Source: Phallusia fumigata
Taxonomy: Eukaryota; Chordata; Ascidiacea; Phlebobranchia; Ascidiidae
Assembly (NCBI GenBank): GCA_008931825.1
Contig: QXVZ01024573.1
Coordinates: 1 to 24,723, forward strand
Length of the DNA stretch: 24,723 nt
Reading direction: 5' to 3'
The notes beneath the pieces are model-generated. The model saw nothing but the letters and a program-made list of their open reading frames with translations, ran no database searches and was not told where the DNA came from. The translations under genes were made by a program, and so were the position numbers. Positions 18,301-24,723 of the stretch are shown piece by piece. How positions within the stretch are numbered: the stretch's first letter is position 1; every line of letters starts with the position of its first letter.

Positions 18301-21300
18301 CTCAAGTTCAGTTGAGCGATTTCAACCAAACTACGACGCCTTTAAAGAATTTGTTGAATCTGAGCAAAAAGCAAGTGCGGACGTTAACGGTAGCATTCCA
18401 GACGAACCAGCCAAAATGAACTGGTCTGTGGGATCCGGTGTCGCAAAAGAGGAGCACAGGAAATCATCAAAGGCAAGGGCATATTTGCAGCAAATTTTGG
18501 ATCATAAAAATGGCAATAACCAGTTGATTGACGGCCAAACCCATGATGACAGTTGTGTAAACATCTCTAGACCTCTTAAAAACATGAAATCAAGCAAATC
18601 ATCAAAAGATCTAAGGGAGTTGAAATCACAAATTGGTAATGTAAATTTTAACAATGCCAATGATGACAATGCCCGAAGGAAGAGCGAGCCAAACAATGAA
18701 GTCAAAGGCAGTCTTCATGACTTAAAGAAGTTTTTTCTTGATGACAATGGTGATGAACTGAGGTAAGTTCCTTATACAATTTTTTTTGTTGGTGGTTGAT
18801 GATATTGATAAAAGTGTGTAAAAATAATGTGATGCTACAAACAAACCGATTCCTTATTTGATAAAAAAGAAAACAAGTTATGTAAAAGTAGTTACTTCCC
18901 TCACTGCTAATGGATGTTTTGGTAATAAAACATCATCTGGTGTTGTTTTTCATGTTTTTCCGATAATTCAATTTCATGTTTAGAGGGTTATATTTGGTTG
19001 ATGCTGCAAAGTATATCTCCAAGGCTCAAAATGCTGAAAGCACCGAAATGTACCAAGATGCAGTCTCAAATTACAAATCGGCGATTAGTGTGCTTCTGCA
19101 AGGGGTTCAAGGTATTATACAAACCCTTCTATTTTTTGCAGCAACAGTGACATAAAGAAACACCATTAAACTCCAATTAGTGNAAGTGTGTAAAAATAAT
19201 GTGATGCTACAAACAAACCGATTCCTTATTTGATAAAAAAGAAAACAAGTTATGTAAAAGTAGTTACTTCCCTCACTGCTAATGGATGTTTTGGTAATAA
19301 AACATCATCTGGTGTTGTTTTTCATGTTTTTCCGATAATTCAATTTCATGTTTAGAGGGTTATATTTGGTTGATGCTGCAAAGTATATCTCCAAGGCTCA
19401 AAATGCTGAAAGCACCGAAATGTACCAAGATGCAGTCTCAAATTACAAATCGGCGATTAGTGTGCTTCTGCAAGGGGTTCAAGGTATTATACAAACCCTT
19501 CTATTTTTTGCAGCAACAGTGACATAAAGAAACACCATTAAACTCCAATTAGTGTTTGTTGTTTTGTTGTTTGTGAAAACAAGTGTTAAATTTTAGGCGA
19601 CACTGATGAGGTGCGCATTCAGGCTGTGCGGAGAAAAACTTCAAAATATTTAAAAAAAGTTGAAGAAATTCATGAGAACTTCCTCAAAAACATGGTGAAC
19701 AATACGTCACTGTGGACAGTAAGTTAATATCCTGATATGTTGTAAAATGTCAACAAATGTATGACCTGTTGAAAATATGAATGAGTGGGTATCTAAGAAA
19801 CCAACATAATGTATTGTAATGCATCCTACTTAGTTGCAATAAAGCATGATCATGGTTACTTTTTAACTCACTCAATATGGCTATCAAGAAGGCAATCAGA
19901 ATCGATATTAACAAACAGGGGTAATACACAATCAAGGGATGAGCGCTACCCCTTAGCACTTGGGGCTATATTCAATACAGGTATTCAGGATGAGTTAAAA
20001 AGCTTGGAGTTAGGAATAGCATACTGTGTGTCAAATTCTTGGAATTATTATTGTACTAATTAAGTTTGCATTATATTGTAGCTAGGTTAACATCATGTAT
20101 GTAAATAGGCATTTTTTATAGTTTTTGCACCCCACTGATTAGCCCATGCATCATGACATACCTCATTCACCAATGTCTGGAAAGTGCTGCTGCATTTTGT
20201 CTAATCAACCTTAAGGACACTACCGATATTAAGTATTCCATGCCAACAACCTTATGTAGTTATGGGACTCTTGTATCTTAGGCAGACCAAACACCACCGA
20301 GGCATCAATTTGATGACAATGAGGAAAGGGAGAGGAGCTTGTCCAATGAACCCCAGGATGCAGCTTCACTGGAATACAACAGAATCAGCAGGTTGAAAGA
20401 CGGCAAAAACCGAGTTTCAAGTCCCAGGCATTCATCGAAAGACCTCATCGGTTACAAAGTTCTAGGCATTGTGGGAAAGGTGTTACTTGTCATTGATACC
20501 CTCACCAACCATACCTATGTAATTAAGGTAAGAGGTTGGTTTAAAAGGTTTTTCAAACTAATATGGTTTCCAGTATTTAAATTTGAATCAAGGAGATTAA
20601 ATTTTCTTCAGTAATTATTTTTTTTGTAGTGGTCTGTTTAGTAGCCTTGTTAAGATTATGATGAGCAGTCTTTTTAATGTATTGTAGGATTTTCCTAAAC
20701 GTTACATACAAAGTAGATTACATTGTAATATTGGTTTAACCAATATTTTGCAGTAAAGTTGCATGTAAACGTTACATACAAAGTAGATTACATTGTAATA
20801 TTGGTTTAACCAATATTTTGCAGTAAAGTTGCATCTGTGTCAATTACTGGTTTATCTGTTCAAACTTGCATTGTGTTGTGTTTATGTTTTAGGTGTTGCA
20901 AAAGTCAAGCATGAAAAGAAGAAGACTACGCAAAGCTGTCATACCAACCAATGTTCCCTATATGGTACAATTGCATCGGTTCTATAGCACAGAGAATTTT
21001 ATCTATCTAATACTTGAACATGCAGCAGGTACTGGGTATTTTTTTAAACTTGTTACCTATTAAACAATGTGCTGTTTAAATCCTTGGTATAAAATCACTT
21101 TTTGAAGTTTTTTCTAATATCCGTCAAATTACATCGCAATTTACAGCATTTTTCTACTATTATGCTTTTACTCCATTTTGGTTGTGTTTTTAATGCGTTT
21201 GAAGTTGACTGACCAAAGTATAAACTATCGTATGTGAGTTAAGTAAGGCCCATTACAGGCGCATGTATAATTTGGCTATGATTTTCCCTTGTTGTCTGTG

Positions 21301-24196
21301 GTTTGTGTACCTAAGCATTTTATGTTTTGTTTGTTTTTTGAAGGTGGAAAACTGTGGGAGCAGCTGTCGACCTTCATAACTCCTGTGCTAGCAGACAAAC
21401 ATAAAACAAACAAAGTTGGAAAGAAAACTGCTGCCAAACACATTCCAGAAACAGGACTGGCAGATGTTTTTACACTTCAAAATATTGCAGACAATCAGGA
21501 TTTAATAAAAAATGAACCAGTCGAAAGTACTCAATCTCCATCACCCAAAAGTTCAGAAGATTCCATTCCGCAGACTCCAAAACTGAAAAACAGTTGGTCT
21601 TTTCTCGAAAATGATATCAAAATCGACACAGAGCAGACTANATTGTGGGAAAGGTGTTACTTGTCATTGATACCCTCACCAACCATACCTATGTAATTAA
21701 GGTAAGAGGTTGGTTTAAAAGGTTTTTCAAACTAATATGGTTTCCAGCATTTTAATTTGAATCAAGGAGATTAAATTTTCTTCAGTAATTATTTTTTTTT
21801 GTGGTCTGTTTAGTAGCCTTGTTAAGATTATGATGAGCAGTTTTTTTAATGTATTGTAGGATTTTCCTAAACATTACATACAAAGTAGGTTACATTGTAA
21901 TATTGGTTTGACCAATATTTTGCAGTAAACTTGCATGTAAACCTTATTCGTCTGTGTCAATTATTAGTTTCTCTGTTCAAACTTGCATTGTGTTGTGTTT
22001 ATGTTTTAGGTGTTACAAAAGTCGAGCATGAAAAGAAGAAGACTGCGCAAAGCTGTCATACCAACGAATGTTCCCTATATGGTACAATTGCATCGCTTCT
22101 ACAGCACAGAGAATTTTATCTATCTAATACTTGAACATGCAGCAGGTACTGGGTATTTTTATTTTTTTAAACTTGTTACCTATTAAACAACGTGCTGTTT
22201 AAATTCTTGGTATGAAATCAGTTTTTGAACTTTTTGGTTATATCCATTACCTCACATCACAATTTACAGCAGTTTTCTACCATTATGCTTTTTATCCATT
22301 TTATATTATGTTTTTACACACGTTTTAAGTTGACTGACCAAAGTATAAACTATCGTATGCGAGTTAAGTAAGGCCCATTTCAGGCGCATGTATAATTTGG
22401 CTATGATTTTCCCTTATTGTCTGTGGATTGTCTACCAAGCATTTTATGTTTTGTTTGTTTTTTGAAGGTGGAAAACTGTGGGAGCAGCTGTCAACCTTCA
22501 TAACTCCTGTGCTAGCAGACAAACACAAAACAAACAAAGTTGGAAAGAAAACTGCTGCCAAACACATTCCAGAAACAGGACTGGCAGATGTTTTTACACT
22601 TCAAAATATTGCAGACAATCAGGATTTAATAAAAAATGAACCAGTCAAAAGTACTCAATCTCCATCACCCAAATGTTCAGAGGATTCCATTCCGCAGACT
22701 CCAAAACTGAAAAACAGTTGGTCTTTTCTCGAAAATGATATCAAAATCGACACAGAGCAGACTAGCACTTCACCGACTCAAACAAGTAAAAACACTGAAG
22801 AAGTTTCAACCTCAAGCCAATCTCACGTGTTTACCATTGACAGTGTAAGCACACTAAGTGACGAAGATGGAGACGCAGCATTAGACCTTAGCAAAGAATC
22901 TGCTGCAGAGTCACCGCCTTCTAAAGATTCAAGCAAAGACAATTTGGAGTGCTTCGAACCTGAGTTACTAAGTGAACAGGACTTATCAGCTTTATGCAAC
23001 ACAGACACTGCAAATCGGACACCCACGCCCCTGGGTATGCCTGTGGATGTGTCACCGGCAGTGGAGCATCTTACTATTTGCGATCATTCCCCAACTGTCT
23101 CATTGCATAGCAGCACTGATATGGATGAACTTGTAACAGATGAACTTGCTGAGTCTGAGCAAAATCCTATTGTTGTAAACCGAATAGTAAATGAGCATGG
23201 CATTTCAACAGCCAGCCCAACCCTAAATTTTAGGTCAAGAACAAAATCAATGATGTCTGCATCTGTTGATATGAATACGGATGATGTGTCTACTGAAGGT
23301 GTTGATAGGCTCTCAAATGATGAAAGTGACAATAGGAATGGACAAAACACACATGTAAACACAACTTTTACTTTGTTTCGAAGGATGAACGATGCTGCCT
23401 CAAAGAGATATCGGTATGCCAGCACAGCTTGTAAAAATAATGTTGTCCTTATAATTCTAGTTATTAGAATTGACTTGTTCACCTTTAATTTGTAGCTTAC
23501 TTCCAAAAATGTATTTTTGTGTGTAGAATTCCAGAAAAGGGCATTCAACAATGGGGAGCAGAACTGATCATAGCAATTGGAACTCTCCACTCTGTTGGAA
23601 TTTTGTGCAGGAACCTCAATCCTGACAACATTCTTCTGACTGCTGATGGTTTGTGAACAAGTTTGATATGTTTTGTGTTGTGTCTATATTTGTGATATCA
23701 GTCAAGTTATAAAATCTCTTTACTTAAATTGGGCATGTACCATTTCTGTTGGTGTTTTTAATTGCAAGGCAGTTTTAGCAATTTACCTATCTTTGCTTTT
23801 TATCTGTACAGTAGTGATTAGGTGAAAAACATGATGATGCATGAAAACCCACCATTCCTGTAAATTGCATACCCAATTTTTTTAAGTTTAAGTTAAAACT
23901 GATTTTGTCTGTTTTTTGGTGGATTTAAGTTTGGTTTCCAGAGTTGTTAATTTGACTCATGACTCAAAACTTGATTTATTTACAGCACAGTGGCGCATAC
24001 CAAAACTATTTTTCATGCAGGTCACATTCGTTTGACATACTTCAGCAAATGGAAGCAGGTAGAAGCACAGTCAATAAGCGGGGATGTCAATTACAGTTAC
24101 TGTGCTCCCGAAATGACAAATGTTGCTTGTAAGAAAACTGAGGCATGTGACTGGTGGAGTTTGGGCGCCTTGCTCTATGAACTACTGATAGGAAAG
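14426..24196 (+). CDS. RPS6KC1: Ribosomal protein S6 kinase delta-1-like (RPS6KC1), 3' end outside window
   Basis: RPS6KC1 (RPK118) is an endosomal protein that binds PI3P through a PX domain and contacts sphingosine kinase 1 and PRDX3; its kinase domain is considered degenerate. Fourteen exons were placed by GT-AG sites, phase and homology: 14426-14527, 14594-14632, 14879-14996, 15200-15315, 15498-15585, 15937-16023 (or 16785-16871), 17946-18762, 18984-19111 (or 19356-19483), 19597-19718, 20282-20527, 20893-21028 (or 22010-22145), 22468-23413, 23527-23648 and 24021-24196. Together they encode about 1081 aa and all phases agree. Domain order is PX, acidic linker, MIT, kinase N-lobe, a long Ser/Thr-rich insert, then C-lobe. 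The end of the C-lobe is missing. The start is uncertain: 14426 is the first in-frame ATG, an acceptor-like CCTGTTATCAG ends at 14377, and a five-codon uORF begins at 14388. Three assembly duplications interrupt the gene. Confidence 0.9.
15498..18762 (+). CDS. RPS6KC1: RPS6KC1 exons 5-7: acidic linker
   Basis: Residues 126-455 join PX to MIT. Exon 6 holds SLSDADLQLFDPC, a short conserved acidic/aromatic element also seen after the PX domain in relatives. Exon 7 (17946-18762) is long, Ser/Asp-rich and mostly disordered in character, with a leucine/aspartate-rich patch (ELDNLDDLQLNLSDDELADL) that may form an amphipathic helix. Exon 6 appears twice (15937-16023 and 16785-16871) and the two copies are identical in coding sequence although the flanking introns differ, as expected for alleles. 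Confidence 0.83.
15678..17315 (+). repeat. False duplication 4 around n at 16473 (two alleles)
   Basis: Bases 15678-16472 recur at 16474-17315. The unit covers part of intron 5, exon 6 and part of intron 6. The second copy carries about 47 extra bases near 16530-16590 and scattered SNPs; exon 6 itself is unchanged. This is best read as two haplotype contigs placed in series. Confidence 0.9.
17316..17945 (+). other. RPS6KC1 intron 6, remainder
   Basis: No exon is visible. At 17509-17526 GCTCAGCTGGTGTAGAGC resembles a tRNA D-arm / Pol III A box, with a weak B-box-like AGTTCTTGAA about 60 nt later. This may be a SINE relic. The intron ends at a TTTTCTTTTGTAG acceptor (17945). Confidence 0.45.
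18812..19554 (+). repeat. False duplication 5 around n at 19183
   Basis: Bases 18812-19182 recur at 19184-19554 with the same length (371 nt) and no difference I can find. The unit contains RPS6KC1 exon 8, the first part of the MIT domain, so a naive gene model would repeat that exon. It is most likely an unmerged overlap of the same allele. Confidence 0.92.
18984..19718 (+). CDS. RPS6KC1: RPS6KC1 exons 8-9: MIT domain
   Basis: Residues 456-539 give a three-helix microtubule-interacting-and-trafficking domain, which usually binds ESCRT-III tails. Helices 1 and 2 come from exon 8 (VDAAKYISKAQNAES, then YQDAVSNYKSAISVLLQGVQ). Helix 3 comes from exon 9 (RIQAVRRKTSKYLKKVEEI). The GVQG boundary matches the vertebrate protein. 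Exon 8 is present in two identical copies (18984-19111 and 19356-19483); only one should be used. Confidence 0.88.
19719..20281 (+). other. RPS6KC1 intron 9
   Basis: A 563-nt intron between the MIT and kinase exons, with donor GTAAGT and acceptor TTGTATCTTAG. The open frames inside it are short on both strands and match nothing I recognise. I see no repeat or RNA gene. Confidence 0.7.
20282..23413 (+). CDS. RPS6KC1: RPS6KC1 exons 10-12: kinase N-lobe and large insert
   Basis: Exon 10 ends with YKVLGIVGKVLLVIDTLTNH and YVIK, the strand holding the VAIK-type lysine; the glycine loop is degenerate, as in human RPS6KC1. Exon 11 supplies AVIPTNVPYMVQLHRFYSTE and IYLILEHA. Exon 12 starts GGKLWEQL and then diverges into about 300 Ser/Thr/Asp-rich residues, the same place where the vertebrate protein has its long kinase insert. 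The end of exon 10, all of exon 11 and the start of exon 12 are duplicated by the contig overlap at 21641. The alleles differ at two amino acids in exon 12 (Glu/Lys near 21524 and 22648; Ser/Cys near 21550 and 22674), while the exon 11 differences are synonymous. Confidence 0.87.
20468..22764 (+). repeat. False duplication 6 around n at 21641 (two alleles)
   Basis: Bases 20468-21640 recur at 21642-22764 with SNPs and indels. The first copy is longer, mainly because it holds an extra 70-nt tandem unit. The duplicated block includes the last 20 codons of exon 10, introns 10 and 11, exon 11 and the first part of exon 12. Purifying selection is visible: exon 11 differs only at synonymous sites while the introns differ more. 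Confidence 0.9.
20696..20834 (+). repeat. 70-nt intronic tandem duplication with palindrome, present in one allele
   Basis: Two units with a period of exactly 70 nt (20701 to 20771) lie in intron 10 of the first allelic copy. The other allele has one unit (about 21869-21940). Each unit holds an inverted pair AATATTGGTT / AACCAATATT with one central base (20727-20747, 20797-20817; one mismatch at 21899-21919). Confidence 0.8.
23527..24196 (+). CDS. RPS6KC1: RPS6KC1 exons 13-14: kinase-like C-lobe, catalytic Asp replaced
   Basis: Exon 13 encodes RIPEKGIQQWGAELIIAIG, then the catalytic-loop counterpart CRNLNPDNILL. Asn1011 (23612-23614) sits where active kinases have the HRD aspartate; the human protein, as I recall it, reads CRDLNPNN. 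Exon 14 gives HIRLTYFSKW in place of DFG, then CAPEM (APE motif) and EACDWWSLGALLYELL (helix F). Lacking both the HRD and the DFG aspartates, this should be a pseudokinase. The exon ends in IGK and the domain must continue beyond the window. Confidence 0.87.
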
Positions 24197-24723
24197 GTTA
24201 GCTGTGACAGCAAAACATGGATTGCATTAATAATTAACTAATCCACCTTGTCTGTGAACTAATTTCGTTGTAAAAGTAACTGCAATAGATGTAGACATAG
24301 GGTGTAGATGATCTAAGTCCTGATTCTTAATTTTTTTCAGTGAAATCTCTTAGATTTGAATTTACCAACAAAAACTATTTTGGGAATGTTGTTTATTGCA
24401 ACATTACGTTAAAACATGATGTTTCAAACCAGCATTTCAGGTTTCCCCCATTTTTGACTTGTGACACAAACATGCATTGCTTAAAAGTAAAGTTTAGCAC
24501 ATAGGCGCCGAGTAGGCGGTGGCGGGGTGGCGCGGCCACCTTGGGTTTTTCAGACACGGTGGCCGCCACCTTGCATTTTTTGATCTATTTGTAGCAATCT
24601 TGTAAGTCGGCCAATATTTGCACAGAACAGGGACGTAGCAAGCTTATTCAGAAGGTGTCAAAACTAAACGCATACAAATAGTAAAAGGGTTTGGCGTTTT
24701 ACGTTGTTTATGTCGTCAAACAT
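24197..24723 (+). other. RPS6KC1 intron 14 (start), with repeat
   Basis: No further kinase exon is recognisable; the expected final C-lobe sequence does not appear in any frame before the window ends. The intron contains the GC-rich palindromic repeat at 24526-24580. Confidence 0.6.
24526..24580. repeat. GC-rich imperfect tandem palindromes
   Basis: Two successive perfect hairpins, GGTGGC-GCG-GCCACC (24526-24540) and GGTGGC-C-GCCACC (24558-24570), are each followed by TTG and a T-run. The GC content contrasts sharply with the AT-rich intron. It looks like part of a transposable element, perhaps extending over 24500-24640. Confidence 0.5.

Noticed and set aside
18502-18705. Minus-strand open frames opposite RPS6KC1 exons 7 and 12
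   Set aside because: They are antisense shadows of long Ser/Asp-rich exons; sense-strand codon structure and splice sites explain the region.
19809-20063. Open frame within intron 9 of RPS6KC1
   Set aside because: No homology, and it lies between two exons whose phases join cleanly without it.
20468-22764. True exon duplication giving RPS6KC1 two kinase N-lobes
   Set aside because: The first copy stops abruptly at an n inside exon 12 and the second restarts inside exon 10. Divergence is allele-like, and human RPS6KC1 has one such segment.
1-24723. CRISPR arrays, bacterial operons, toxin-antitoxin or phage-like systems
   Set aside because: The introns, zinc fingers and animal-specific genes show this is animal nuclear DNA; no spaced repeats or prokaryotic genes are visible.

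Overview
This is animal nuclear DNA. It carries GT-AG introns, C2H2 zinc fingers, a metazoan RPS6KC1-type PX/MIT/pseudokinase gene, TTLL9, frataxin and CYB5R4. The AT-rich sequence, short introns, head-to-tail packing, several intronless genes, possible trans-splicing (operon-like) spacing and strong allelic divergence suggest a tunicate, perhaps Ciona. That is inference from layout; no spliced-leader gene or species-diagnostic element is visible.

Layout, all supported genes on the + strand. 1-2.2 kb: no convincing gene, one copy of a diverged dispersed repeat. 2.4-3.4 kb: an orphan multi-pass (7TM-like) membrane protein with one frame break. 3.5-5.5 kb: gene-poor, with the second copy of the dispersed repeat, a tRNA-like fragment, a tiny MITE-like inverted element and a strong hairpin. 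5.5-7.2 kb: TTLL9, a ciliary tubulin glutamylase, intronless. 7.4-7.9 kb: frataxin, intronless. 7.93-10.03 kb: a four-exon C2H2 zinc-finger protein whose ATG lies 8 nt after the frataxin stop. 10.9-12.6 kb: CYB5R4 (cytochrome b5 / CS / b5 reductase fusion), intronless. 14.4 kb to the end: RPS6KC1, with 14 exons recognised (PX, acidic linker, MIT, split kinase-like domain); the last kinase exons lie outside the window.

The most important practical observation concerns six single 'n' characters (5732, 10529, 13381, 16473, 19183, 21641). Each is the junction of a direct duplication: the sequence ending at the n is repeated starting just after it. Two pairs look identical and four differ by SNPs and indels, as two alleles would. 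These are almost certainly unmerged overlapping contigs or haplotypes, not real tandem duplications. They create false second copies of the TTLL9 N-terminus, the CYB5R4 start, and RPS6KC1 exons 6, 8, part of 10, 11 and part of 12. The gene models below use each duplicated exon once.

TTLL9, frataxin and the zinc-finger gene look like one polycistronic unit. I see no new defence or mobile system here. The items most worth a second look are the frataxin/zinc-finger junction, the uORF overlapping the frataxin start, the Asp-to-Asn change in the RPS6KC1 catalytic loop, the run of intronless conserved genes, and the paired dispersed repeats flanking the 7TM-like gene.
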